From TMED8 sp038125725 (GTDB taxonomy: Bacteria > Pseudomonadota > Alphaproteobacteria > Rhodospirillales > Casp-alpha2): a stretch of 64,000 nucleotides of DNA. Below are positions 49,686-58,266 of the stretch, piece by piece. The stretch lies in NCBI GenBank assembly GCA_038125725.1, contig JAYPEK010000010.1, positions 29,676-93,675 of the forward strand, in the 5' to 3' direction. Each line of letters begins with the position of its first letter. Position 1 is the stretch's first letter. Under the pieces are notes generated by a model. The model had not been told where the DNA came from, made no database searches, and worked only from the letters and a program-made list of their open reading frames with translations. A program made the translations under genes and the position numbers.

Positions 49686-50123
49686 TCAGGCGCCGACTTC
49701 CAGCGCTTCCTCGGCTTCCATTTCGGCCTCGTGGCGGGCCTTGTCCTCGGCGCCCTTGGCGTCGGGATCGCGGTCAACCAGTTCGATCACGGCCATCGGC
49801 GCACTGTCGCCATAGCGAAAACCGGCCTTCAGGACGCGGGTATAGCCGCCGGGGCGGTCCTTGTAGCGGTCCGCCAGGGTATCGAACAGTTTCGCCAGCG
49901 ACGCGTCGTCACGCAGGTACGACGCCGCCTGACGACGCGCATGCAGCGTGCCCTTCTTGCCGAGCGAGATCATCTTGTCGGCGATGCGGCGCAGTTCCTT
50001 GGCCTTCGGCAGCGTGGTCTTGATCTGCTCATGGGTGAGCAGCGACACCACCATGTTGGCGAACATCGCCTTGCGGTGCGAATGGGTGCGGTTGAGTTTA
50101 CGGTAACCGTGTCCGTGTCTCAT
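49686..50123 (-). CDS. rplQ: 50S ribosomal protein L17
   Basis: 145 residues, starting MRHGHGYRKLNRTHSHRKAM, the universal L17 entry. After the conserved core (about 1-120) there is a short acidic Glu/Ala tail (EAEMEAEEALEVGA). Last gene of the alpha operon, 98 bases after rpoA; it lines the peptide exit tunnel on the ribosome surface. Confidence 0.97.
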   Translation of the reverse strand: MRHGHGYRKLNRTHSHRKAMFANMVVSLLTHEQIKTTLPKAKELRRIADKMISLGKKGTLHARRQAASYLRDDASLAKLFDTLADRYKDRPGGYTRVLKAGFRYGDSAPMAVIELVDRDPDAKGAEDKARHEAEMEAEEALEVGA

Positions 50124-50221
50124 GTTCAGGCTCCTTCTCTTGTCTCGCCCGCGCGTGCCATTTTACCCGCGGGCCCTTTTATCTTGGGGCTCAAGCCCTT
50201 CTTTTTAAATGCGTTAACGGC

Positions 50222-51238
50222 CTAGAACGGATCTTCCAGCTTTTTGGCCATGTCCTCAATGTTTTCCGGCGGCCAGGTGGGAATTTCCATGCCCAGGTGC
50301 AGGCCCATGTGGCCGAGCACTTCCTTGATTTCGTTCAAGGACTTGCGGCCGAAGTTGGGGGTGCGCAGCATGTCCGCTTCGCTCTTCTGCACCAGATCGC
50401 CGATGTAGATGATATTGTCGTTCTTGAGGCAGTTGGCGGAACGCACGGAAAGCTCCAATTCGTCCACCTTGCGCAGCAGATTGCGGTTGAAGGGCAGATC
50501 CTCCTGCTCCTCTTCCGCCTTCTTGACCTGCGGGTCCTCGAAGTTGATGAACAACTGAAGCTGATCCTGCAGGATGCGCGCAGCAAGGGCAACCGCGTCG
50601 TCCGGCGTCACGGCGCCGTTGGTGGTCACTTCCACGGACAGCTTGTCGTGGTCGGTAACCTGGCCGACGCGGGTGTTGTCGACCTTGTAGGAAACCTTGC
50701 GCACCGGCGAGAACACCGCGTCCACCGGGATCAGGCCGATGGGGCTGTCCTCGGGACGGTTCTGCGCCGCCGCCACGTAGCCTTTGCCGATCTCGACGGT
50801 CAGCTCCATGTTGAGCTTGGCACCCTTGTCCAGATGGCAGATCACCAGATCCGGGTTCATGATCTCGATGTCGGCGCCGGCTTCGATGTCGCCGGCCTTG
50901 ACGTCGCCCGGGCCTTCCTTGGAAAGCGTCATGCGCTTCGGCCCTTCGGCATGCATGCGCAGACCGATGGACTTGATGTTGAGAACGATGTCGGTGACAT
51001 CCTCACGCACACCCGGAATGGACGAAAACTCGTGCAGGACACCGTCGATCTGCACGGCGGTAATGGCCGCACCCTGCAGCGACGACAGCAGCACGCGACG
51101 CAGCGCGTTACCCAGCGTCAGGCCGAAACCGCGCTCCAGCGGTTCGGCGACCACGGTCGCGGTGCGCGAAGGATCGCCGCCGGGAACGATGTCGAGTTTC
51201 GTGGGTTTGATTAGTTGTTGCCAGTTGTTTTGAATCAC
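50222..51238 (-). CDS. rpoA: RNA polymerase alpha subunit
   Basis: 338 residues. The N-terminal assembly domain has VVAEPLERGFGLTLGNALRRVLLSSLQGAAIT. The C-terminal domain ends with the helix-hairpin-helix VRSANCLKNDNIIYIGDLVQKSEADMLRTPNFGRKSLNEIKEVL, which contacts UP elements and activators. Located between rpsK and rplQ, the standard alpha-operon place. Confidence 0.98.
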   Translation of the reverse strand: MIQNNWQQLIKPTKLDIVPGGDPSRTATVVAEPLERGFGLTLGNALRRVLLSSLQGAAITAVQIDGVLHEFSSIPGVREDVTDIVLNIKSIGLRMHAEGPKRMTLSKEGPGDVKAGDIEAGADIEIMNPDLVICHLDKGAKLNMELTVEIGKGYVAAAQNRPEDSPIGLIPVDAVFSPVRKVSYKVDNTRVGQVTDHDKLSVEVTTNGAVTPDDAVALAARILQDQLQLFINFEDPQVKKAEEEQEDLPFNRNLLRKVDELELSVRSANCLKNDNIIYIGDLVQKSEADMLRTPNFGRKSLNEIKEVLGHMGLHLGMEIPTWPPENIEDMAKKLEDPF

Positions 51239-51304
51239 GGAAGTGACCTCATGCTCGTCACGAAAACCAATTTGGCCGAATGACCGGCCAAGACCGAATA
51301 TCGA

Positions 51305-51325
51305 GGGGAAGCCAAGCGCTTCCCC
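51305..51325 (-). terminator. Intercistronic hairpin between rpsK and rpoA
   Basis: An 8-bp perfect stem GGGGAAGC/GCTTCCCC with a 5-base loop lies in the 102-base gap between rpsK and rpoA. There is no T-run after it, so it is more likely an mRNA stabiliser or processing site than a terminator. Confidence 0.4.
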
Positions 51326-51340
51326 GGGACAGAACCCGGA

Positions 51341-51730
51341 TTAGACCCGGCGCCGTTTGCGCGGCCGGCACCCGTTATGCGGGATCGGCGTCACGTCCCG
51401 GATCGAGGTGATCGTGAACCCGACGGCTTGCAGCGCGCGCAGTGCGGATTCGCGGCCCGCGCCCGGGCCCTTGACCTCGACCTCGAGGGTCTTCATGCCA
51501 TGTTCCATGGCCTTGCGGCCGGCGTCCTCGCCCGCGATCTGCGCCGCATAAGGCGTCGATTTACGCGAACCCTTGAACCCCTGGGAACCGGCGGACGACC
51601 AGGCAATGGCGTTGCCCTGGGCGTCGGTAATGGTAATCATCGTGTTGTTGAACGTCGCGTTGACGTGCGCCACGCCCGACGTGATGTTCTTGCGCTCGCG
51701 ACGGCGCACGCGTGTGCTTGCCTTGGCCAT
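51341..51730 (-). CDS. rpsK: 30S ribosomal protein S11
   Basis: 129 residues. ITSGVAHVNATFNNTMITITDAQGNAIAWSSAG is the S11 signature, and it ends IPHNGCRPRKRRRV. It sits on the 30S platform and helps form the mRNA exit channel. 12 bases after rpsM. Confidence 0.98.
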   Translation of the reverse strand: MAKASTRVRRRERKNITSGVAHVNATFNNTMITITDAQGNAIAWSSAGSQGFKGSRKSTPYAAQIAGEDAGRKAMEHGMKTLEVEVKGPGAGRESALRALQAVGFTITSIRDVTPIPHNGCRPRKRRRV

Positions 51731-51742
51731 GACCGCTCCTTA

Positions 51743-52120
51743 TTACTTCGTGGCTTTCTTTTTGCCAGCGATGGGTTTCGCCGGACCCTTGCGGGTACGG
51801 GCATTAGTGTGGGTACGCTGGCCGCGCACCGGCAGACCACGGCGATGACGAAGACCGCGGTAACAGCCGAGGTCCATCAGCCGCTTGACGTTCATCGCAT
51901 GTTCGCGGCGCAGATCACCCTCGACCTGGTAATCCTGGTCGATGGTATCGCGGATCCGGCTCAACTCGTCGTCGGTCAGATCAAAAACCCGCCGTTCCGC
52001 GGGTATCCCATTCTTTTCGCAGATTTTTTCGGCCGACGTCCGACCGATTCCGTGGATGTAGGTGAGCGCGATGACCACCCGTTTTCCAGTCGGAATGTTT
52101 ACACCAGCAATGCGCGCCAA
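51743..52120 (-). CDS. rpsM: 30S ribosomal protein S13 (TTG start)
   Basis: 125 residues, beginning MARIAGVNIPTGKRVVIALTYI and ending with the basic GPAKPIAGKKKATK tail that reaches the P site. The codon for the first residue is TTG, preceded by GGAG at suitable distance; no in-frame ATG is available near it. First gene of the alpha operon section after adk and an apparent terminator. Confidence 0.97.
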   Translation of the reverse strand: MARIAGVNIPTGKRVVIALTYIHGIGRTSAEKICEKNGIPAERRVFDLTDDELSRIRDTIDQDYQVEGDLRREHAMNVKRLMDLGCYRGLRHRRGLPVRGQRTHTNARTRKGPAKPIAGKKKATK

Positions 52121-52148
52121 AGCTCGTACTCCTTAAGAGTTTGGATCC

Positions 52149-52187
52149 AAAAAAATTCCGTCCGACGGGATAATGAAGGGCGGAATT
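52149..52187 (-). terminator. Intrinsic terminator between adk and rpsM
   Basis: On the minus strand AATTCCG (after 52187) pairs with CGGAATT, with two more pairs after a mismatch, followed by seven T. It lies 63 bases after the adk stop and 28 bases before the rpsM TTG. It should separate or attenuate between the spc-type and alpha-type gene sets. Confidence 0.7.
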
Positions 52188-52250
52188 ATAGGGCTTTCCA
52201 AGGGCAAGTCAACACGCTCATCCCCTTGAAACACCTTGTAAACTCCGCCT

Positions 52251-52898
52251 TTATCCCAAGATCGTATCGATCTGTTTCGTTACCTCGCCAATATCGGCCA
52301 TGCCATCCACCCTGCTGAGAACCCCGGCCTTCTCGTAGTAACCGGTAATCGGTTCCGTCAGCTTGTGGTATTCGACCAGCCTGGCCTTTACCGTTGCCTC
52401 GTTGTCATCCGCCCGTTTGGAGAATTCGCGCCCGCCACACTTGTCGCAAACGCCATCCACCTGGGGCTTCTGGAACTCCTCGTGATAGCCGGCGCCGCAG
52501 GTATCGCACGAATAGCGCCCGGTGATCCGCCTGACCAGAGCCCCCTCGTCGACCTCGAACTCGATCACGTGATCGATCTTCAGGCCGAGGGACTCGAGCA
52601 TGCGATCCAGCGCTTCGGCCTGCGGCAATGTGCGCGGAAAACCGTCGAGGATGAACCCGTTCTCGCAATCGGGCTTCTGGATCCGGTTGGACACCAGTTC
52701 GACGATCAATTCATCCGGCACGAACTTCCCGGCCTCGATAATCTCCTTCGCTCTCTTTCCCACGTCACTCCCGGCGGCCACTTCGGCGCGCAGCATCTCG
52801 CCGGTCGATAGCTGCACGATTTTTCGAATCTCCTGGATCGTCTTCGCCTGGGTACCCTTGCCGCACCCCGGCGGGCCCAGAAGAATGACGATCGTCAT
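52251..52898 (-). CDS. adk: Adenylate kinase
   Basis: 215 residues, long-type enzyme. Walker loop ILLGPPGCGKGTQAK, NMP-binding region QLSTGEMLRAEVAAGS, DGFPRTLPQAEAL, and a LID with a zinc-type Cys4 (CDTCG and CDKCG). Catalyses ATP + AMP to 2 ADP. It overlaps secY by four bases, the usual alphaproteobacterial linkage. Confidence 0.97.
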   Translation of the reverse strand: MTIVILLGPPGCGKGTQAKTIQEIRKIVQLSTGEMLRAEVAAGSDVGKRAKEIIEAGKFVPDELIVELVSNRIQKPDCENGFILDGFPRTLPQAEALDRMLESLGLKIDHVIEFEVDEGALVRRITGRYSCDTCGAGYHEEFQKPQVDGVCDKCGGREFSKRADDNEATVKARLVEYHKLTEPITGYYEKAGVLSRVDGMADIGEVTKQIDTILG

Positions 52899-54238
52899 CC
52901 CTTGCGCCCCCGCAGCCTCGACTTCTTAATCAGGCCTTCGTATTGGTGCGCGATCAGATGAGATTGCACCTGGGCCACCGTGTCCATGGTCACCGTGACC
53001 ACGATCAGCAGGCTGGTACCACCGAAATAGAACGGCACGGAAAACCTGGAAATCAGCAATTCCGGCAGCAGGCAGATGATGGCCAAGTAGCCGGCGCCAA
53101 TCACCGTCAAGCGGGTCAGCACCTTGTCCAGGTACTGAGCGGTATTCTTACCCGGCCGGATACCCGGCACGAAGCCGCCGTATTTCTTCAGATTGTCGGC
53201 GGTTTCCTCGGGGTTGAACACCACAGCGGTGTAGAAGAACGCGAAGAACACCACCAAAGAGATGTACAGCACCAGGTAAACCGGCTGGCCGCGGCCGAGA
53301 TAAGCGGCGACGGTGGTCATCCATTCCGGTCCCTGCCCAGCCGAGAAGCTCATCACCGTGATCGGCATCAGAAGGATGGAGCTGGCGAAAATCGGCGGAA
53401 TCACACCGGCGGTGTTCAATTTCAGCGGCAAATGCGAGCTTTCGCCGCCGGTCATTTTGTTGCCACGCTGGCGCTTCGGATACTGGATGATGATCCGGCG
53501 CTGGGCGCGCTCCATGAAGACGATGAAATAGATGGTCGCCACCGACATCACCAGCAGGAAGATGATAAATCCGGTGGAAAGCGCGCCGGTGCGGCCCAAC
53601 TCCAAGGTGCCGGCGAGAGCGCTCGGCAGGTTGGCGACGATACCGGCCATGATAATCAGCGAAATGCCGTTGCCGACGCCGCGCGCGGTGATCTGCTCAC
53701 CCAGCCACATCAGGAACATGGTGCCGCCGACCAGCGTGACGACGACGGAGAAACGGAAGAACAGGCCAGGATCCGTGACCGCCGGGCCGGCGCTCGACGA
53801 CATGCCCTCGATGCCGGCGGAAATGCCGTAGGCCTGCAGGGCGCAGATTGCCACCGTCAAATAGCGGGTGTACTGGTTGATTTTCTTGCGGCCGCTCTCG
53901 CCTTCCTTCTTCAGCGCTTCCATCTGCGGCGAGACGGCGCTCATCAACTGCATGATGATCGACGCCGAAATGTACGGCATGATGTTGAGCGCGAAGATCG
54001 ACATGCGGCCGAGCGCGCCGCCGGCGAACATGTCGAACATGCCGAGAATGCCGCCCTGATTCTGGCGGAAGATGTCGGCCAACACCGTCGAATCGATACC
54101 CGGCAGCGGAATATAGGTCCCGAGCCGATAGACGATGAGCGCACCCAGGGTAAACCAGATGCGCTGCTTCAATTCCGTGGCCTTGGCGAAGGCCCCGAAA
54201 TTCATGTTGGCTGCGAGTTGCTCGGCGGCTGAAGCCAT
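52895..54238 (-). CDS. secY: Preprotein translocase subunit SecY
   Basis: 447 residues with ten membrane helices, starting MASAAEQLAANMNFGAF. RLGTYIPLPGID, IMQLMSAVSPQMEALKKEGESG and KKYGGFVPGIRPGKNTAQYL are conserved SecY blocks. Forms the membrane channel for secreted and membrane proteins. The stop overlaps the adk start. Confidence 0.98.
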   Translation of the reverse strand: MASAAEQLAANMNFGAFAKATELKQRIWFTLGALIVYRLGTYIPLPGIDSTVLADIFRQNQGGILGMFDMFAGGALGRMSIFALNIMPYISASIIMQLMSAVSPQMEALKKEGESGRKKINQYTRYLTVAICALQAYGISAGIEGMSSSAGPAVTDPGLFFRFSVVVTLVGGTMFLMWLGEQITARGVGNGISLIIMAGIVANLPSALAGTLELGRTGALSTGFIIFLLVMSVATIYFIVFMERAQRRIIIQYPKRQRGNKMTGGESSHLPLKLNTAGVIPPIFASSILLMPITVMSFSAGQGPEWMTTVAAYLGRGQPVYLVLYISLVVFFAFFYTAVVFNPEETADNLKKYGGFVPGIRPGKNTAQYLDKVLTRLTVIGAGYLAIICLLPELLISRFSVPFYFGGTSLLIVVTVTMDTVAQVQSHLIAHQYEGLIKKSRLRGRKG

Positions 54239-54261
54239 GGAACGGGGTTAACTCCCTTTGG

Positions 54262-54282
54262 CTCGCGGGGAAGCCCCGCGAG
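54262..54282 (-). terminator. Intercistronic hairpin between rplO and secY
   Basis: A perfect 9-bp stem CTCGCGGGG/CCCCGCGAG with a 3-base loop fills the gap between the L15 stop and SecY start. No T-run follows, so readthrough is expected; it may hinder 3' decay or pause ribosomes before secY. Confidence 0.4.
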
Positions 54283-54299
54283 GGTCGACTATCGGTTCG

Positions 54300-54845
54300 T
54301 CAGGCGTCCTGCAGGGCGGCGCGGGCCGCCTTGCGCTCGGCCGAGAGCTTGTCGCGGCGCTTGCCCTTGCCTTCCGGCTTTTCCTTCGGCTCCGGCAGGG
54401 TCACGCTGCCGCCGGCCTTCTCGACCGCGGCAATGGCGCCCTTGGAGGCGGAAGCCACCTGAAGATCGAGTTTCGCCGAAAGCTCGCCCTTGCCCAACAG
54501 ACGCACGCCGTCACGCGACTTGCGCGCCAGGCCGGCTTCGACCAAAGCGTCGCCGGTGACCGGCTTCTTGGCGTCGAGCTTGCCGGCGTCGACGGCCGTC
54601 TGCAGATTGCCGACGTTGACTTCCGCATACTGCTTGGAGAACGGGTTGTTGAACCCGCGCTTCGGCAAGCGGCGATACAGCGGCATTTGGCCGCCCTCGA
54701 AGCCGAGCAGGCTGACGCCCGAGCGGGATTTCTGGCCCTTTTGGCCGGAGCCCGACGTCTTGCCGGTGCCGGAACCGATGCCGCGGCCGACGCGCTTGCG
54801 ATTGCGGACGGCGCCCGGGTTGTCCTGGAGTTCGTTCAGCTTCAT
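54300..54845 (-). CDS. rplO: 50S ribosomal protein L15
   Basis: 181 residues from MKLNELQDNPGAVRNRKRVGRG, with the long glycine-rich N-terminal arm that threads through 23S rRNA. The C-terminal 30 residues are a basic Lys/Arg/Ala extension (KEKPEGKGKRRDKLSAERKA) longer than in enteric bacteria. ATG at 54845 is the standard start. Confidence 0.96.
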   Translation of the reverse strand: MKLNELQDNPGAVRNRKRVGRGIGSGTGKTSGSGQKGQKSRSGVSLLGFEGGQMPLYRRLPKRGFNNPFSKQYAEVNVGNLQTAVDAGKLDAKKPVTGDALVEAGLARKSRDGVRLLGKGELSAKLDLQVASASKGAIAAVEKAGGSVTLPEPKEKPEGKGKRRDKLSAERKAARAALQDA

Positions 54846-54886
54846 GATACCTGTTCCCAACGGTAGTCGATGATTGCCGGCCGGCT

Positions 54887-55081
54887 TCAGCCGGCCTCCT
54901 CCACCCGCACGAGGTGGCTCACCTTGTTGATCATGCCCCGCACCGACGGCGTATCCTCGAGCTCGCGCGTGCGGTTCATCTTATTCAGACCCAGGCCCTT
55001 CAGCGTTTCACGCTGGTCGGCCGGACGGCCGATGGGGCTCTTGATCTGGGTTACCTTAATTGTATTTGTCTTGCCAGCCAT
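54887..55081 (-). CDS. rpmD: 50S ribosomal protein L30
   Basis: 64 residues, one L30 domain: IKVTQIKSPIGRPADQRETL, LGLNKMNRTRELEDTPSVRGM. The ATG at 55081 is chosen; a TTG nine bases further up would sit on the ribosome site. Confidence 0.95.
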   Translation of the reverse strand: MAGKTNTIKVTQIKSPIGRPADQRETLKGLGLNKMNRTRELEDTPSVRGMINKVSHLVRVEEAG

Positions 55082-55096
55082 GTTCGTCAACTCCCG

Positions 55097-55705
55097 TTAG
55101 CCGGCGGCCTGTTCGCCGCGGCGGGAAACGATGTCGCCGACCTTCTTGCCCCGGCGCGACGCAACGCCGCGCGGCGACGTGCAGCCGTTGAGGGCTTCAA
55201 AGGTGGCCTTCACCATGTTGTGCGGGTTGGCCGAGCCGATGGACTTGGCAACGACGTCCTGCACACCCATGGTCTCGAACACGGCGCGCATCGGGCCGCC
55301 GGCGATGATGCCGGTACCCGGAGGCGCCGCGCGCAGCACGACCTTGCCGGCGCCGAAACGGCCCTTGACGTCGTGGTGCAGCGTACGGCCTTCACGCAGC
55401 GGCACGCGAACCATGTTGCGCTTGGCAGCGTCGGTGGCCTTACGGATGGCTTCCGGCACTTCCCGCGCCTTGCCGGTACCGCAGCCGACCCGGCCGCGGC
55501 CGTCGCCGACCACCACCAGGGCGCCGAACGAGAACCGGCGGCCGCCCTTGACGACCTTGGCGACACGGTTGATGTGCACCAGCTTGTCGATCAGCTCGTC
55601 GCCGTCATCGCGATCGCGTTCGCGCTCACGGTCACGACCGCGGCCGCCGCGGCCACCGCCGCTCTGATCGCGCCTGGGACCGCGCGGGGAAGAGGTATCT
55701 GCCAT
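55097..55705 (-). CDS. rpsE: 30S ribosomal protein S5
   Basis: 202 residues. The double-stranded-RNA-like N-domain has VKGGRRFSFGALVVVGDGRGRVGCGTGKA, and the C-domain ends DVVAKSIGSANPHNMVKATF. The first 30 residues are Arg/Gly/Asp-rich and longer than in E. coli. Involved in decoding accuracy and mRNA unwinding. Confidence 0.97.
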   Translation of the reverse strand: MADTSSPRGPRRDQSGGGRGGRGRDRERERDRDDGDELIDKLVHINRVAKVVKGGRRFSFGALVVVGDGRGRVGCGTGKAREVPEAIRKATDAAKRNMVRVPLREGRTLHHDVKGRFGAGKVVLRAAPPGTGIIAGGPMRAVFETMGVQDVVAKSIGSANPHNMVKATFEALNGCTSPRGVASRRGKKVGDIVSRRGEQAAG

Positions 55706-55717
55706 CTCAACTCACTC

Positions 55718-56077
55718 CTAGAACGACAGGCCGCCCTCGCGGGCCCCGTCTGCCAATGCCTTCACGCGACCGTGGTAGCGGAAACCGCCACGATCGAACA
55801 CGACCTCTTTAACGCCTTGCTTGGCGGCGCGCTCGGCGAGCGTCTTGCCGACCGCACCCGCGGCCTCGACGGTGGCGCCGGTTTTCAGCTTCCCGCGCAA
55901 TTCCTTGTCCAGGGAGGACGCAGCGGCCAAGGTCTTGCCGTCCTTGTCGTCGATGACCTGGGCATAGATGTGCCTGCCGGTGCGATGAACCGACAGCCGG
56001 GGCCGTTCGCCGGCCCGCTGCCGGATGCGGTTGCGCGTGGTGAACGCGCGCCGCTGATTGGATTTCTTGTTGGCCAT
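55718..56077 (-). CDS. rplR: 50S ribosomal protein L18
   Basis: 119 residues: RRAFTTRNRIRQRAGERPRLSVHRTGRHIYAQVIDD at the start, and VVFDRGGFRYHGRVKALADGAREGGLSF at the end. Binds 5S rRNA. ATG at 56077, 2 bases after L6. Confidence 0.97.
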   Translation of the reverse strand: MANKKSNQRRAFTTRNRIRQRAGERPRLSVHRTGRHIYAQVIDDKDGKTLAAASSLDKELRGKLKTGATVEAAGAVGKTLAERAAKQGVKEVVFDRGGFRYHGRVKALADGAREGGLSF

Positions 56078-56079
56078 GA

Positions 56080-56613
56080 TTACTTCTTCTTGCCTTCCTT
56101 GCGCAGGATGTATTCGTCCTCGTACTTGATCCCCTTGCCCTTGTAGGGTTCCGGCGGACGGTAGGCGCGAATGACCGCGGCGACCTGACCGACCTTCTGC
56201 TTGTCGGCGCCGGAGATCTCGACGTGGGTCTGATCCGGGCAATTGATGATGATGCCTTCCGGGATCGGGAACGTCACGTCGTGGCTGAAACCCAACTGCA
56301 GGACCAGGTCCTTGCCCTGCACCTGGGCGCGGTAACCGACGCCGTTAATTTCCAGCTTCTTGGTGAAGCCTTGGCTAACGCCCTCGACCAGGTTGGCGAT
56401 GACGCTGCGCGACGTGCCCCACATCTTGCGGGCGCCAGGCGCGCCTTCACGCGGGCTGACGGTGATCAGGTTGCCGTCCTGGGCGATATCCACGTCGTCG
56501 GTGAGGCGCGCGGAAAGCTCTCCGAGCTTGCCCTTGGCGGTGACCACGACGCCGGCGATTTCGACGGAAACGCCGTCCGGAACTTCAACCGGGTTTTTTC
56601 CGATACGCGACAT
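56080..56613 (-). CDS. rplF: 50S ribosomal protein L6
   Basis: 177 residues, MSRIGKNPVEVPDGVSVEIAG, two L6 domains and the end IRAYRPPEPYKGKGIKYEDEYILRKEGKKK. Lies near the sarcin-ricin loop. Spaced 42 bases from S8, more than most joins here, without visible structure. Confidence 0.97.
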   Translation of the reverse strand: MSRIGKNPVEVPDGVSVEIAGVVVTAKGKLGELSARLTDDVDIAQDGNLITVSPREGAPGARKMWGTSRSVIANLVEGVSQGFTKKLEINGVGYRAQVQGKDLVLQLGFSHDVTFPIPEGIIINCPDQTHVEISGADKQKVGQVAAVIRAYRPPEPYKGKGIKYEDEYILRKEGKKK

Positions 56614-56655
56614 TGTTCTATCCTAATCCTTCTCAGAGACCAGCCGGACGCTCGA

Positions 56656-57054
56656 TCAAAACACCTGGCAGAGAACTTCACCGCCGACGTTCTGGTCGCG
56701 CGCCTCGGAGTCCGAGAGCACGCCACGCGGCGTCGACAGAATGGCAATACCCAAGCCGTTGTAGACCCGCTGCAGGTCCTTGATCTTCGAGTAGACCCGG
56801 CGGCCCGGCTTGGACACGCGGGAAATCTCGCGGATCACCGGCTCGCCCTCGTGATACTTCAACTGAATTTCGATCTCGGACACGCCGGGGCGCAATTCAT
56901 GCTGGGAGTAATCCCGGATATAACCTTCGCGCTTCAGCACGTCGAGAACGTTGGAACGCAGCTTCGAGGCCGGCGACATGATACGGTTCTTGCGGGCCCG
57001 CTGACCATTGCGGATGCGGGTCAGCATATCACCCAAGGGATCGGTCATGGACAT
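56656..57054 (-). CDS. rpsH: 30S ribosomal protein S8
   Basis: 132 residues: MTDPLGDMLTRIRNGQRARK near the start, ending GIAILSTPRGVLSDSEARDQNVGGEVLCQVF. GGAGGG lies 8 bases before the ATG at 57054. Binds the central domain of 16S rRNA and is the classical regulator of the spc operon. Confidence 0.97.
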   Translation of the reverse strand: MSMTDPLGDMLTRIRNGQRARKNRIMSPASKLRSNVLDVLKREGYIRDYSQHELRPGVSEIEIQLKYHEGEPVIREISRVSKPGRRVYSKIKDLQRVYNGLGIAILSTPRGVLSDSEARDQNVGGEVLCQVF

Positions 57055-57066
57055 CTACGTCCCTCC

Positions 57067-57372
57067 TTACCAGCTCGACTTGACCATGCCGGGGATCTGA
57101 CCAGCGGAGGCCAGGTCGCGCACGGCAATGCGGCTGAGTTTGAACTTGCGATAGTTGCCGCGCGGACGGCCCGAAAGGCCGCAGCGCAGGCGTTGACGAA
57201 CCGGCGCCGCGTTGCGCGGCAGTTCAGCCAGTTTCAGGCGCGCGTTGAAGCGCTCTTCCGGCGACAAATTCTCATCCTTGGCGGCGGCCTTCAGGCGCGC
57301 GCGTTTGGATGCGAATTTCTTCGCCAGGCGTTCGCGTTTCTTGTTTCTCTCGATGGCGCTTTTCTTAGCCAT
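57067..57372 (-). CDS. rpsN: 30S ribosomal protein S14, zinc-free type
   Basis: 101 residues, MAKKSAIERNKKRERLAKKF to LASAGQIPGMVKSSW. The Cys-x2-Cys pairs of the zinc-binding form are absent; this is the long form. Longer upstream frames overlap L5 and are shadows. Confidence 0.97.
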   Translation of the reverse strand: MAKKSAIERNKKRERLAKKFASKRARLKAAAKDENLSPEERFNARLKLAELPRNAAPVRQRLRCGLSGRPRGNYRKFKLSRIAVRDLASAGQIPGMVKSSW

Positions 57373-57391
57373 AAACTGTCTCCGTCGTCCG

Positions 57392-57931
57392 TCAGTTCGT
57401 AAACGGCATGTTGAAATGCTTGAGCAAGGACTTCGCTTCCGCGTCGGACTTGGCCGAGGTGCAGATGATGATGTCCATGCCCCTGATCTGATCCACCTGA
57501 TCGTAGTCGATCTCGGGGAACACGATCTGTTCCTTGAGGCCCATGGCGTAGTTGCCATTGCCGTCGAAGCTCTTGCCGGAAATGCCCCGGAAATCACGCA
57601 CGCGCGGCAGCGCGATGTTGACCAGGCGGTCGAGGAACTCGTACGCCCGTTCGCGGCGCAGGGTCACCTTGCAGCCGACGATCATGCCTTCGCGCAGCTT
57701 ATAGGTGGCGATCGACTTCTTGGCCCGGGTGATCACCGGCTTCTGGCCGGAGATGCGGGTCATGTCGGAGACCGCACCCTCGATCTTTTTACGGTCCTGG
57801 GAAGCTTCGCCAACACCCATGTTGATGACGATCTTCTCAAGCTTCGGCACCTGCATGACGGACGAATAGTTGAACTCGTCCATCAGGGCCGACTTGATCC
57901 GCTGTTCATAATCTTCACGCAAGCGTGCCAT
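57392..57931 (-). CDS. rplE: 50S ribosomal protein L5
   Basis: 179 residues. EKIVINMGVGEASQDRKKIE and RVRDFRGISGKSFDGNGNYAMGLKEQIVFPEIDYD are L5 blocks. Binds 5S rRNA and contacts P-site tRNA. 11 bases after L24. Confidence 0.97.
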   Translation of the reverse strand: MARLREDYEQRIKSALMDEFNYSSVMQVPKLEKIVINMGVGEASQDRKKIEGAVSDMTRISGQKPVITRAKKSIATYKLREGMIVGCKVTLRRERAYEFLDRLVNIALPRVRDFRGISGKSFDGNGNYAMGLKEQIVFPEIDYDQVDQIRGMDIIICTSAKSDAEAKSLLKHFNMPFTN

Positions 57932-57942
57932 TTGACTTCACC

Positions 57943-58266
57943 TTAACTATCGATGATCTCGCCGGACCGCTTGGCGAAACGCACTTTGCGGCCGTCGTCG
58001 AGAACCTTGAAACCAACCCGGGTCGGCTTGTCGTCCTTGGGGTCGAGGTGGGCGAGGTTCGAAATATCGATCGTCGCTTCCTTCTCGATGATACCGCCGG
58101 CGCTGGCCTGGCTCGCACGCTGGTGGCGCTTCACCCGGTTGACGCCTTGGACGATGGCCCGGTTGCGGCTCGGGAACACTTTCAAGACCTCGCCGGTCTT
58201 GCCCTTGTCGCGGCCGGTGCGGACGACCACCTTGTCGCCCTTCTTGATCTTCACTTTCGTCGCCAT
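57943..58266 (-). CDS. rplX: 50S ribosomal protein L24
   Basis: 107 residues: MATKVKIKKGDKVVVRTGRDKGKTGEV holds the KOW motif. Assembly initiator at the 5' end of 23S rRNA. Its ATG shares one base with the L14 stop (TGATG), a tight coupling. Confidence 0.97.
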   Translation of the reverse strand: MATKVKIKKGDKVVVRTGRDKGKTGEVLKVFPSRNRAIVQGVNRVKRHQRASQASAGGIIEKEATIDISNLAHLDPKDDKPTRVGFKVLDDGRKVRFAKRSGEIIDS

